Assembly: GCA_964466455.1 (NCBI GenBank) | Contig: CAYXNL010000008.1 | Coordinates: 1-54,278, forward strand | DNA from: S010-25 sp964466455 | Lineage (GTDB): Bacteria > Pseudomonadota > Gammaproteobacteria > SZUA-229 | Direction of reading: 5' to 3' | Length of the DNA: 54,278 nt | Shown here: one piece after another, positions 34,934 through 43,508 of the stretch | Position numbering within the stretch: the first letter of the stretch is position 1 | Layout of the letters: the number at the start of each line of letters is the position of its first letter | Translations under genes and position numbers: made by a program | Notes under the pieces: model-generated | What the model saw: the letters and a program-made list of their open reading frames with translations, nothing else | What the model was told of the DNA's origin: nothing | Database searches by the model: none

Positions 34934-35806
34934 TTATTCCCTGAATTTTTTATCGTCTGCAATAAACAGTCTGTCTTTTTTAATATCCGTTAGTTTTTTG
35001 GGAGCTGCAAAATAAAATCCCTGCATCTGGTCACAGCCGGACTCGGTTAGAAAGTCATATTGATATTTGTGTTCAACTCCTCCTGCAATCGTCGTCAGAT
35101 CAAGTGATCGAGCAAGTTTTAACAGTTGACTAATAATCTGTTCGCTGTGGCCGGTTTCCCCTATTTGTGCAACAAAACTATGGTCAATTTTAATACTGTT
35201 TACCGGTAATTCCAGCAGGCGTGTCAGTGAAGCGTGCCCGGTACCGAAGCTATCGAGGCAGAATCTTGCGCCATGTGCTCCCAGCGTTTTGCAGAAGGCA
35301 ATAACTTTTCGTATGTCACTGGGTGCCTGCGTTTCAGAAATTTCAAACTCAAAATCAGACAGTGTTAAATGATAGTCTTTGCACAGATCGATTAGTTTTT
35401 GTGAATAATAAACGCTTTCACAGTCCAGAGAGGAAATGTTAACCGCTATTTTCAGATGGTTACTGATATTTTTACGCAGCCAGATCAGGTCGTTGCAGCA
35501 TTGCTCGAATACCCACAGGTCGATGGCGAAAATCAGTCCATTTTCTTCAGCAGCTTTGAGGAAAGTGTAGGGGTAAAAAACCCCCAGTTGGGGTCGCTCC
35601 CAGCGTACCAGTGCTTCCATATAGCGAGCCTGACCGGTAAGTATATCGTAGCGAGGCTGATAGTGAATCAGCAGTTCCTGATTACGTATTGCTGCGCTCA
35701 GGTTGGCAAGAAACTGTGCATTGGTTGTATCAGCCCGGGTATTAGCTCTGCGTTGTACAACCGGTTTCCTGCCTGCAAAATGTTTGTAATAACTGTTCTG
35801 ATCCAT
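34934..35806 (-). CDS. Degenerate EAL-domain protein
   Basis: A 290-residue protein with a short unstructured start and one EAL domain from about residue 35 to 275. It has no membrane segment and no visible sensor domain. The EAL motif (MEALVRW, E64), N123, E158, K207 and the QGFYFAAP end are present. Two catalytic acid positions are altered: DDFGTG is D185-S186-FGTG, and AEGVE is A-G242-GVE. EAL domains normally hydrolyse cyclic di-GMP using two metals bound at these sites. This copy is probably inactive and may bind c-di-GMP or a protein partner instead. No GGDEF domain is in the window. Confidence 0.85.
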   Translation of the reverse strand: MDQNSYYKHFAGRKPVVQRRANTRADTTNAQFLANLSAAIRNQELLIHYQPRYDILTGQARYMEALVRWERPQLGVFYPYTFLKAAEENGLIFAIDLWVFEQCCNDLIWLRKNISNHLKIAVNISSLDCESVYYSQKLIDLCKDYHLTLSDFEFEISETQAPSDIRKVIAFCKTLGAHGARFCLDSFGTGHASLTRLLELPVNSIKIDHSFVAQIGETGHSEQIISQLLKLARSLDLTTIAGGVEHKYQYDFLTESGCDQMQGFYFAAPKKLTDIKKDRLFIADDKKFRE

Positions 35807-36114
35807 AATAAATTAGGGCGTACCCCGTGCCGTGTCATCAGGTTGCCGATTTCTACAATGAAAATTATGGCATATTGAACCCTGAGGTGTCAGTAAATAA
35901 ATGTTACTATCTGTAGATTATAGGCATATTTTTTGCCGAGAGGTTCTACTGGCCGAAAAGGTAGCCATTTAATTTAATTGCCCATCGAAACAGGAAATGG
36001 GTATTATATAATATCCATCCATTATGATAATCACATATTGAAATAATTCAATTTTGCATCAATATCTTACACGCAAGTGGTAGTCTGCGGGCACGAATAA
36101 ACGTTAATATACCG
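35807..36114. other. 308-base intergenic region, divergent genes
   Basis: This lies between the EAL gene and the ABC exporter gene. It must hold both promoters. There is a small stem ggca/tgcc around 35923-35937 and a sequence ending ggtagcca at about 35961-35968. I see no gene, no clear promoter hexamer pair and no recognisable riboswitch. Confidence 0.4.
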
Positions 36115-37878
36115 ATGAACTGGACCGACATTTATTCCATGGCTATGCGCCATAAAAAAACATTGTTATACGCACAGTGTCTTGCCCTGCTGTCAGTGGC
36201 ATTAAGCGTACCGGTTCCATTGATGATGCCGCTGCTGGTGGATGAAGTCTTGCTACATAAACCTGGGAGAATGGTTGCTGCGGTTCATTGGCTGCTACCT
36301 GCCCACTGGGTGGGGCCGACCATGGTTATCGTAACGGTGATGCTGGTATCCATGCTGATGCGGTTTATCTCTTTAATACTGCTGGTATGGCAAACGCGCC
36401 AGTTTACCATTGTGGCGAAGGCGATTACCTTTCAGATCCGCTCGCGTCTGTTGCAACACCTGCAACGGGTGTCTATGGCCGAATATGAATTAATGGGGGC
36501 TGGGGCGATTACCTCGCATCTGGTTACCGATGTGGGCGCGATTGATGAATTTATCGGCACAACCCTCAGTAAATTCGTGGTCTCAGTGATTACGGTTACC
36601 GGAGTAGCGGGTGTGTTGCTATGGATGAACTGGAAGCTTGCCCTGTTTATTCTATTTGTGAACCCGGTGGTGATTTATTTCACTATGGTCATGGGTAAAA
36701 AAGTTAAAAATCTGAAACGTAATGAAAATATATCTTTTGAGCTTTTTCAGCAGGCGTTGATTGAAACCCTGGATGGCATTCAGCAGATTCGCGCCAGTAA
36801 CCGCGAACAGCACTATGTACAAAGGGTGATTAAACGGGCCGCAATAGTCCGGGAAACCATGACCGCCTATGGCTGGAAAAGTGATGCTGCAAACCGTCTG
36901 TCCTTTTTTATCTTTCTCATGGGGTTTGAGATATTCCGTGGTTTGAGTATGGTGCTGGTACTATTTTCGGGTTTAAGTATTGGTGAAATGTTTGCGGTCT
37001 ATGCCTATCTCTGGTTTATGATGGGGCCAATGCAGGAAATTCTGGGTATCCAGTATGGTTATTACGGCGCTAATGCAGCACTGGAGCGAATCAATAAATT
37101 ACTGATATTGCATCAGGAACCACAGTATCCGCACCTGAATAATCCCTTTGCGGGTAAACACACCGTGTCTATTGAGCTGACGGATATCCGTTTTTCCTAC
37201 GGTGAGAATGTCAATGTGCTTGACGGGGTATCGCTAACGATTGGAGCCGGTGAGAAGGTAGCACTGGTTGGTGCCAGCGGGGGTGGGAAATCCACACTGG
37301 TGCAGATACTTATCGGACTGTACGCAGCAGATAGCGGTAGCCTGAAGTTTGATGGTGTTGATCTGCGGCAGATAGGTCTGGATGTGGTACGCGAGCATGT
37401 CGCAACAGTATTGCAGCATCCAGCAATGTTTAATGATACGGTGCGTGAAAATTTATCTATGGGGCGGGGACACAGTGACGAGGTAATCTGGCACGCGCTG
37501 GCGATTACGCAGATGAAAGCAGCGGTTGCGGCCATGCCTGAGCAGCTGGATACGGCTATTGGTCGCAGCGGTATTCGTTTATCCGGTGGCCAGCGCCAAC
37601 GCCTTGCGATTGCACGTATGATATTATCCGAGCCAAAAGTGGTTATCCTGGATGAAGCGACTTCATCACTGGATACGGAAACTGAAGCAAGATTACATCA
37701 GGCGATGCACGCTTTTCTGCAAAATCGAACCACGTTGATTATTGCCCATCGCCTCAGTGCCGTGCGTCAGGCGGATCGCGTACTGGTATTTGATAGCGGC
37801 AGAATTATTGATGAAGGTCACCATGATGAGCTGATTGTTCGTGATGGTTTATACCGGGATTTATACGGTCGATCCTGA
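36115..37878 (+). CDS. ABC-type exporter, fused membrane and ATPase domains (MsbA-like)
   Basis: A 587-residue half-transporter. The membrane domain with about six helices covers residues 1-310. The nucleotide-binding domain has Walker A GASGGGKST near 387-395, the Q-loop TVLQHPAMF, signature LSGGQRQRLAIAR near 487, Walker B VVILDEATSSLD near 508-519, and the switch histidine IIAHRLSAVRQ near 540. It should act as a homodimer exporting lipid, drug or peptide; the substrate is unclear. It lacks a peptidase domain. No obvious Shine-Dalgarno precedes the ATG at 36115. A small outer-membrane barrel follows after 79 bases. Confidence 0.9.
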   Translation: MNWTDIYSMAMRHKKTLLYAQCLALLSVALSVPVPLMMPLLVDEVLLHKPGRMVAAVHWLLPAHWVGPTMVIVTVMLVSMLMRFISLILLVWQTRQFTIVAKAITFQIRSRLLQHLQRVSMAEYELMGAGAITSHLVTDVGAIDEFIGTTLSKFVVSVITVTGVAGVLLWMNWKLALFILFVNPVVIYFTMVMGKKVKNLKRNENISFELFQQALIETLDGIQQIRASNREQHYVQRVIKRAAIVRETMTAYGWKSDAANRLSFFIFLMGFEIFRGLSMVLVLFSGLSIGEMFAVYAYLWFMMGPMQEILGIQYGYYGANAALERINKLLILHQEPQYPHLNNPFAGKHTVSIELTDIRFSYGENVNVLDGVSLTIGAGEKVALVGASGGGKSTLVQILIGLYAADSGSLKFDGVDLRQIGLDVVREHVATVLQHPAMFNDTVRENLSMGRGHSDEVIWHALAITQMKAAVAAMPEQLDTAIGRSGIRLSGGQRQRLAIARMILSEPKVVILDEATSSLDTETEARLHQAMHAFLQNRTTLIIAHRLSAVRQADRVLVFDSGRIIDEGHHDELIVRDGLYRDLYGRS

Positions 37879-37957
37879 TTACCTGTATCCGGGTATGTAT
37901 CACTGAAAAGTAAAAATGGTTTTAACTATATGGTTTTAACTATAAGGAGGCAGAAAA

Positions 37958-38458
37958 ATGAAATCCATTCGTCAATGGATCTGGGTCTTATTAAGTTTTT
38001 TTTTCATACTACCAACACAGGTGTATGCGGGAGGTTTTGAACAGGGCAGTAAAAATATTTCGGTATTATTAGGTTCAGGGCAGTCTTTTAATGAAAACTA
38101 TATTATTCTGGGTGCCGGTTTTGGTTATTATGTAGTTAATGGCCTGGAGCTGGGTGTCGATGCGCAGTACTGGTTCTCCGGTAGCCCGTCAATTGCAAAA
38201 ATCAGCCCGCAAATTACATACGTGCTTCCGCTCAAAGCAAAAATAAAACCATACGTCGGTGTCTTTTATCGGCGGACGTTTGTTAATGCAAGTAGCATCC
38301 CCAACCAGAATTCCTATGGTTACCGCGGTGGCGTCTATTTTTCCAGTCGTTCGGGGGTTCATCTCGGTGGTGGGCTGGTCTATGAAAAATATCCCGACTG
38401 TCATATCGGGGAATGCTCCAACACCTATCCGGAGTTACTAATCTCTATTGGTTTTTAA
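37958..38458 (+). CDS. Small outer-membrane beta-barrel protein
   Basis: A 166-residue protein with a signal peptide ending QVYA near residue 24. The rest alternates polar and hydrophobic residues in about eight strands (ISVLLGSGQSF, YIILGAGFGYYV, LELGVDAQYWF, and so on) and ends in Phe (LLISIGF), as outer-membrane barrels do. AAGGAGG lies seven bases before the ATG. Two Cys in DCHIGEC near residue 150 may form a disulfide. It looks like the OmpW/OmpX size class, but no named family is evident. It lies downstream of the ABC exporter, perhaps in one transcript. Confidence 0.75.
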   Translation: MKSIRQWIWVLLSFFFILPTQVYAGGFEQGSKNISVLLGSGQSFNENYIILGAGFGYYVVNGLELGVDAQYWFSGSPSIAKISPQITYVLPLKAKIKPYVGVFYRRTFVNASSIPNQNSYGYRGGVYFSSRSGVHLGGGLVYEKYPDCHIGECSNTYPELLISIGF

Positions 38459-38502
38459 GGCAGAATAACTGAAAGCTATATTACCTGTTTTTGTATAAGC
38501 AC

Positions 38503-38543
38503 TTGATAATATTTCCGTTCTTTATTATAATAGAATCATTCTA
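38503..38543 (+). promoter_or_regulatory. Strong promoter with overlapping dyad operator before cytochrome c peroxidase
   Basis: TTGATA (38503-38508), a 17-base spacer and TATAAT (38526-38531) form a near-consensus sigma-70 promoter. The perfect dyad TAGAATCATTCTA (38531-38543) starts on the last base of the -10 box and reaches the start region. A protein bound there would block transcription. The 6-1-6 form matches GATAAT-n-ATTATC (Fur-family half sites) at 9 of 13 bases, but the regulator is not proven. Confidence 0.7.
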
Positions 38544-38597
38544 ATAATTTACACAGCGGATAAAATGCTGTTTTTTAACATGTTAACGAGGTCTGGA

Positions 38598-39629
38598 ATG
38601 AAAAAAATTACCCATATACTGATAGCCGCTTTTGCATTTACGGTATCTTCAACAGCATCTGCTGACTGGCAGGCATTGCCTGATGTGGCACCGGCACCTG
38701 CCGATAATCCGACCACCCCGGCAAAAGTGGTACTGGGCAAGCAGTTATTTATGGATCCACGTTTTTCTGCAAGCGGCACAGTATCGTGTAATACCTGTCA
38801 CAATATCATGGCAGGTGGTGGTGATGGCCGTCCGGTTTCAATGGGTGTGTTCGGTAAAACCGGTACTCGCAATGCCCCCACGGTATGGAATGCGGCCTTT
38901 CACTCCGTACAATTTTGGGATGGCAGGGCAAAATCGCTCGAAGATCAGGCAAAAGGGCCGATAACCAATCCGGTGGAAATGGGTGTTTCCAGTCTGGAAA
39001 AAGCCATGAGCCGCATACGTGCCATTCCCGGTTATAAGCCCGAGTTTGAAAAAGTATTCGGGCACAATGCGATGACAATTGATAACGCAGTAAAAGCGAT
39101 GGCTGCATTTGAGCGCACCCTGATTACCCCCGATAGCCGTTATGACCGTTATGTGAAGGGGGACAAAAACGCCCTGACCACACAGCAAAAACGAGGGATG
39201 AATAAATTTGCTTCTACCGGTTGTACTGCCTGCCATTCCGGTGCCAACTTTGATGGGCCAAAACTCCCGATGGGGCAGGGTTTTTATGCAAAATTCCCTA
39301 CTTTTACCAACAATAAATATGTTGCCAAATATGCACTTGATGCTGATAAAGGGCGTCAGCAGGTAACGGGCAAAGCGGCAGATGCACATATGTTTCGTGT
39401 GCCAACATTGCGAAACATTACCGATACCGCACCGTATTTTCATAATGGTTCTGTGAACAACCTTGATGAAGCGGTGCGAATTATGGCTAAGGTCCAGTTG
39501 AACAGGAATCTATCAGATCAGGATGTAAAAGATATTGTGGCTTTTCTGTCTACATTAAGCGGTAAATATCCTGAAATAACCATGCCACGTCTGCCCCTTT
39601 CACCAGGCCACAGTATTGTTGGTAAATAA
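38598..39629 (+). CDS. Dihaem cytochrome c peroxidase (CcpA/MauG family)
   Basis: A 343-residue periplasmic enzyme that reduces H2O2 using electrons from cytochromes. The signal peptide ends STASA near residue 22. Two c-type haem motifs are present: CNTCH at residue 64-68 and CTACH at 209-213. FSASGTVSCNTCHN, GRNAPTVWN-like (GTRNAPTVWNAAFH), FWDGRAKSLEDQA, FRVPTLRNI and PYFHNGS are family landmarks. I chose the ATG at 38598, with GAGG seven bases upstream, because an earlier ATG at 38565 would bury the signal peptide. It sits after a strong promoter with a dyad; repeat copy B lies 18 bases after its stop. Confidence 0.94.
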   Translation: MKKITHILIAAFAFTVSSTASADWQALPDVAPAPADNPTTPAKVVLGKQLFMDPRFSASGTVSCNTCHNIMAGGGDGRPVSMGVFGKTGTRNAPTVWNAAFHSVQFWDGRAKSLEDQAKGPITNPVEMGVSSLEKAMSRIRAIPGYKPEFEKVFGHNAMTIDNAVKAMAAFERTLITPDSRYDRYVKGDKNALTTQQKRGMNKFASTGCTACHSGANFDGPKLPMGQGFYAKFPTFTNNKYVAKYALDADKGRQQVTGKAADAHMFRVPTLRNITDTAPYFHNGSVNNLDEAVRIMAKVQLNRNLSDQDVKDIVAFLSTLSGKYPEITMPRLPLSPGHSIVGK

Positions 39630-39647
39630 TATAGGGTAAACTTGCTA

Positions 39648-39783
39648 CATACTAACAGGATAGATGAAAAGGATACTTATTGTTCAAGACACGCTGTCAA
39701 TACATCCATGTAAGCTCGACACCCGCATCCCTGCGGCTGACGGTCTTGAACAATAAGTATCCTTTTTATCTGTTTCAGTAATA
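39648..39783. repeat. Dispersed repeat family 1, full copy B
   Basis: Left outer end catactaacaggatagat..., perfect 20-bp inner inverted repeat at 39671-39690 and 39743-39762 (ggatacttattgttcaagac), 52-bp core at 39691-39742, right outer end to 39783. Compared with the copy at 51057-51190 the outer ends have the same direction, but the core is its exact reverse complement. The element sits 20 bases before the thioredoxin start and can fold into one long hairpin. Confidence 0.95.
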
Positions 39784-39803
39784 ATTTACTAGATGAGGCT
39801 GAT

Positions 39804-40217
39804 ATGGCAACCATAGATATTACCAAAGATACCCTGAAACAGACGATTGATGATAATAATATTGTTATTATTGATTTCTGGGCTCCCTGGTGCGGGCCGT
39901 GTAAATCGTTCGCACCAATTTATAAAGCGGTATCAGAAAAACATGATGATATTATTTTTGCCAAAGTAAATACAGAAGATGAACAGGAACTGGCGGCTAG
40001 TTTTCAGATACGCTCCATTCCGACACTAATGATTATTCGTGAGCAAATTGCTGTTTTCTCGCAGGCTGGCATGTTACCGGAAACTGCGCTGGAGGAAATC
40101 ATCACTAAGGTAAAAGACCTGGATATGGATAAGGTACGCAAGGAAGTTACAGAGCAGCAGGAAGAACATGTTGAGAAATCAGAAGGTAAAATCTCCCAGG
40201 AGTCTGTCCGAGAATAG
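39804..40217 (+). CDS. Thioredoxin with a C-terminal tail
   Basis: A 137-residue cytoplasmic protein. The thioredoxin fold covers residues 1-108, with the redox motif WAPWCGPCK (C30, C33) and the cis-Pro in RSIPTLMI near 72-79. Residues from about 108 form a charged helix (DMDKVRKEVTEQQEEHVEK) that is longer than in E. coli TrxA. The last residues KISQESVRE and the stop lie in the left end of the family 2 repeat (40195 onwards). The original gene end was probably changed when that repeat inserted. Confidence 0.92.
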   Translation: MATIDITKDTLKQTIDDNNIVIIDFWAPWCGPCKSFAPIYKAVSEKHDDIIFAKVNTEDEQELAASFQIRSIPTLMIIREQIAVFSQAGMLPETALEEIITKVKDLDMDKVRKEVTEQQEEHVEKSEGKISQESVRE

Positions 40218-40364
40218 ATGACCTACCGCGACCAGGCGAATTTTGGCCCGTTTTCCCGACTAAATTCGTTAAATAGTCCTGCTATTAGCCTCATTGAGTC
40301 GAAAAAACGGACTCAAAATCGCTCGCCCTCGCTACGGCTCCTATTCTCGGACAGGCTCCCAGGG
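40195..40364. mobile_element. MITE-like palindromic element, repeat family 2
   Basis: About 170 bp with terminal inverted repeats of about 20 bp: left cccaggagtctgtccgagaa (40195-40214), right its near complement ending acaggctcccaggg. Inside, gcgaattttggcccgttttc near 40237 pairs with a matching inverted stretch near 40300-40322, so the whole element is an imperfect palindrome. It has no coding capacity of note. The left end overlaps the thioredoxin stop. Two of its ends without a core are at 2376-2413. A transposase would have to be supplied from elsewhere. Confidence 0.8.
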
Positions 40365-40365
40365 T

Positions 40366-40761
40366 TTGTTTGGCTGGGGGATTTAGCCGGTTTTAGCCAT
40401 AATTATCCATTCGTGTAATCATCAGCGAACTATAAATAGAAACATAGTATTTCACAACCGTCCGGGCGGGTATTCACTGAAATTCTCCGCTGAGATTATA
40501 ATTGTCAGTAACTGAAAGCATCATGCTATTAGCGAAACAGTCTGTTTTTAAAATTTTCACATAAACGCGCTGAATAATAGTCCACCACCGCTAATGTGTT
40601 TAATCTCCTTCGTCTTAATTTCCACCTGTTTGTATAAAAACCCCTGTATACCGGGCATTTCAGAATTATTTGAATATACTTGGTAAGTTACGAAACCTGA
40701 AAAATCAGGTTGTGAATAGACTGGTAATGGCCATTTGATGGCAATTACTGAGGGATAGCTT
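40366..40761. other. 396-base leader ahead of the envelope operon
   Basis: There is no gene here. A stem-loop aacctga-aaaa-tcaggtt lies at 40694-40711, about 50 bases before the first operon gene. Promoter hexamers are not clear. GAGGGA at 40750-40755 is the ribosome binding site of the gene at 40762. Confidence 0.45.
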
Positions 40762-41280
40762 ATGGTCAAGTGCTTGTTTTTAATTATTAATTTATTGTAT
40801 GCAACAGTTTTATATGCACAACCGGTTAGCAATACACAGATAAAGGGTCTGGATGAGCAGGTTCAGGATATTAAAAAAGATGTACTGAATCTGAGTGTTG
40901 AATTATCACAACTGGAAGAGAAGCTTCTTTATCCGTCCAATACTGAGGTATCCGTTTTTGTTGGATTACAGGGGAATAAAAAATTTCTACTCGATTCTAT
41001 GCGGGTAAAAATGGACAATAAAATTGTCGCCCAGCACGTGTATACATTTAAGGAATTACAGGCGTTAAGGGAGGGGGGGGTACAGCGTATCTATACGGGT
41101 AATATAAAAACAGGTGATCATAATCTGATTATCCGTTTTATTGGCAGATCAGAATCTGGCGATGCCTACCAGCGTAGCGGCAAATATGTTGTAACAAAAA
41201 CGGTAGGGCCGAAATTTGTTGAAGTACTTATTACCGGCTCCAGTTCATCCGATCAGAAAATACGATTCAAAGACTGGTAA
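40762..41280 (+). CDS. Secreted coiled-coil protein, first gene of the TPR-Exb operon
   Basis: A 172-residue protein with a signal peptide ending ATVLYA near residue 19. A short coiled coil follows (about 28-55, QVQDIKKDVLNLSVELSQLEEK as heptads). The remaining part is beta-rich, with VSVFVGLQGNKKFLLDSMRV, ALREGGVQRIYTGNI and HNLIIRFIG. Relatives from memory stand in the same position in TPR-ExbBD clusters and are often wrongly labelled AraC family regulators; there is no DNA-binding domain here. GAGGGA lies six bases before the ATG. It is 11 bases before the next gene. The function is unknown; a periplasmic accessory role is inferred. Confidence 0.75.
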   Translation: MVKCLFLIINLLYATVLYAQPVSNTQIKGLDEQVQDIKKDVLNLSVELSQLEEKLLYPSNTEVSVFVGLQGNKKFLLDSMRVKMDNKIVAQHVYTFKELQALREGGVQRIYTGNIKTGDHNLIIRFIGRSESGDAYQRSGKYVVTKTVGPKFVEVLITGSSSSDQKIRFKDW

Positions 41281-41291
41281 TTGTATTTATT

Positions 41292-43508
41292 ATGCGATGC
41301 GTTACTCGCCTGTTCATAACAGGTATCACCTGTTTTCTGGTATTACCCGCATATGCAGACACAGATCTGCGTCACGTCAAATTACATGATCTGTTTTTTG
41401 GCGAAGTGCTTTTTGATGCCTACCAGAATAAATATTTTGAGGCGCTTAGTAAGCTTGATAATGAGCTTAATCAGTATTCTGATGTGGATGAAAAGAAACT
41501 GGATCCACTATACAGCAATATTGGTCAGGCAAAATTTTCAGTAGGTGATATTGAATTACAATACCGGATGACTCAGCGAGCAGGCGATGCTATCCAGGCA
41601 GTACTGGGTGCAGGGGTGGATGTTGCAACCCGCAATCGTGCTGCATTACAGCTTGGTCGATTGTACTATAAAAAGGGTGAACCACAGCAGGTATTGTATG
41701 CACTGAATCTGATACAGAAAGAACCCAGGAAATCACACTATGAAGCATTCTATTCGCTGGATATATTGCGTAGAAAGAAGACAGATCATTTCAAACAGAA
41801 AGTAGCGTACTTACGGGCACTTGCCTACCTTGATACAGGTCAGTTCAATAAATCGGTTAATATTTTACAGTCGCTTAAAAATGAAGAGATATTTAAAGGT
41901 TATGTATTGTATAACCTTGGTACTGCGCTAATAAGTGATGGGCGCGAAAAACAGGGCATACATATATTTGATCGGCTCGGGCAGATAAAAAGTAATAAAA
42001 AAGATGTGCTTGCTCTGAAAGATAAGGCCAATTTAAAACTGGCTTATCATTATGTAGAGAAAAAGGATGCAAAACAGGCAAAAAAATATTTTGATCGTGT
42101 CCGTTTGCAGGGCCCCTTTTCTAATCGTGCATTACTGGGTTCAGGCTGGGTATCTGCTTCACAGGGGCATTATGACCGGGCACTTGTTCCATGGACATTA
42201 TTATCTCAACGTAATGAGACCAATGCAGCAGTACAGGAAGCGATGATGGCTGTACCCTATGCGTACAGTAAATTAAAGGTGTATGGAAAATCAGCAAACC
42301 TGTATAGCAGAGCAATGGATGTATTTTCCCATGAAATTAATCGTCTGGATGAATCTATAAAAAGTATCCGTGAAGGTAATTTTTTAAAAGCACTGCTGGA
42401 TAAACATGCAGCTAAGGATAAAAATTGGGTAGTTAGTTTACGTAAATTACCTGATACACCGGAAACCCGCTACCTGCTTGATTTACTCGCATCAAATAAT
42501 TTTCAGCAGTCCTATAAAAATTATATGGACCTTTCCAGGTTACGTCACTATCTTGTTACATGGCTGGATTCACTGGATGCCTATGAAGAACTGATTAATT
42601 TACGTCGTAGCTACCAGCAGCCATTATTGCCAGTTATTGGAGAGAAATTTAGAAAAATTGATGCGCGAATGAAGCTCAGGCTGGAACAACGTAATAATCT
42701 CAACACAAAAATAAATAATATGTTAATTGCGCCACGTCCAGAATATCTGGCGACCGCTGATGAACGTATTGCACTAGACCGTCTTACCAGAATAAAACAG
42801 TATCTTGTTACCCATCCGCAGCTGAGAAATAAGAAAATAGATGACAGAATTGCGCGCCTGAACGGAGTAATACTATGGCGGGTACGTAGTGAATTTAATC
42901 AACGGCTGACCAATGCCTATAACGACTTACACCAGCTTGACGGTATTATTGAAATATTAAAGTTACGTTATAACTCATTTATTCGTACTCGGCAGGCCGC
43001 AACGCAAAGTTACGAAGGTTACGACCGTATTATTCGTCAACTAAGAACACATTTGCATGCCGAGCAGAAAAAACTTGATAGTGTTATGGCTAAACAGGGT
43101 CGTATTATTGAGGCTATGGCAAGTAGTGAGCTTGATGCACGTCGAAAACGGCTGGAGGCGTATCAGATCAAGGCAAGATTTGCACTGGCAGAAAATTATG
43201 ATCGGGCAACAAAATCACAGCAAGATGAAGAAACCAGACGCCAGCATAAAGGACAAACAGGCAAGTCACCAAAAAAAATATTGGCACCTGAAAAAAACAA
43301 ACATAAAAAAAATAAACAGAAAGTAAATGATAAGGGGTTGTCACTTGATGAACAGTTAAAACGCAGGCTGGAAAAGAATAACAATAGCACAGAGAAAGCT
43401 GTAAAAAATATCTGGTCAGAAAGAAAACACGGTGATGAAAACAAAGGAAAAAATAAAGGCCCATGGATAAGAAATGCGGTTAACCCTTCGCTGGAAGGCG
43501 CGAAATGA
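41292..43508 (+). CDS. Large periplasmic TPR protein of the Exb-linked operon
   Basis: A 738-residue protein. The signal peptide (MRCVTRLFITGITCF... ending AYA near residue 22) is followed by many degenerate tetratricopeptide helices from about 30 to 600 (for example YLRALAYLDTGQFNKSVNIL and KLAYHYVEKKDAKQAKKYF). The last 100 residues are very Lys-rich and polar (KNKHKKNKQKVNDK). No enzyme motif is visible. Such proteins act as scaffolds, here probably in the periplasm binding peptidoglycan, lipoproteins or the motor. It overlaps the next gene by four bases (ATGA), so the two are coupled. The base composition is A-rich relative to the housekeeping genes upstream. Confidence 0.75.
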   Translation: MRCVTRLFITGITCFLVLPAYADTDLRHVKLHDLFFGEVLFDAYQNKYFEALSKLDNELNQYSDVDEKKLDPLYSNIGQAKFSVGDIELQYRMTQRAGDAIQAVLGAGVDVATRNRAALQLGRLYYKKGEPQQVLYALNLIQKEPRKSHYEAFYSLDILRRKKTDHFKQKVAYLRALAYLDTGQFNKSVNILQSLKNEEIFKGYVLYNLGTALISDGREKQGIHIFDRLGQIKSNKKDVLALKDKANLKLAYHYVEKKDAKQAKKYFDRVRLQGPFSNRALLGSGWVSASQGHYDRALVPWTLLSQRNETNAAVQEAMMAVPYAYSKLKVYGKSANLYSRAMDVFSHEINRLDESIKSIREGNFLKALLDKHAAKDKNWVVSLRKLPDTPETRYLLDLLASNNFQQSYKNYMDLSRLRHYLVTWLDSLDAYEELINLRRSYQQPLLPVIGEKFRKIDARMKLRLEQRNNLNTKINNMLIAPRPEYLATADERIALDRLTRIKQYLVTHPQLRNKKIDDRIARLNGVILWRVRSEFNQRLTNAYNDLHQLDGIIEILKLRYNSFIRTRQAATQSYEGYDRIIRQLRTHLHAEQKKLDSVMAKQGRIIEAMASSELDARRKRLEAYQIKARFALAENYDRATKSQQDEETRRQHKGQTGKSPKKILAPEKNKHKKNKQKVNDKGLSLDEQLKRRLEKNNNSTEKAVKNIWSERKHGDENKGKNKGPWIRNAVNPSLEGAK

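Noticed and set aside
35915..35975. Possible cyclic di-GMP (GEMM) riboswitch near the EAL gene, because of ggtagcca
   Set aside because: The conserved internal part (acgcaaagcc-like) and the paired stems are absent.
38838..39443. 201-residue open frame opposite cytochrome c peroxidase
   Set aside because: Antisense shadow of a gene with two haem motifs and a full-length family match.
40557..40832. 91-residue frame on the minus strand with a lipobox-like start (MLTGCA)
   Set aside because: It overlaps the start of the first operon gene, has no ribosome binding site, and its body shows no family-like pattern. It is more likely chance.
40762..41280. AraC-type regulator for the first operon gene
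   Set aside because: It has a signal peptide and a beta-rich body and lacks a helix-turn-helix, so the label would be wrong.
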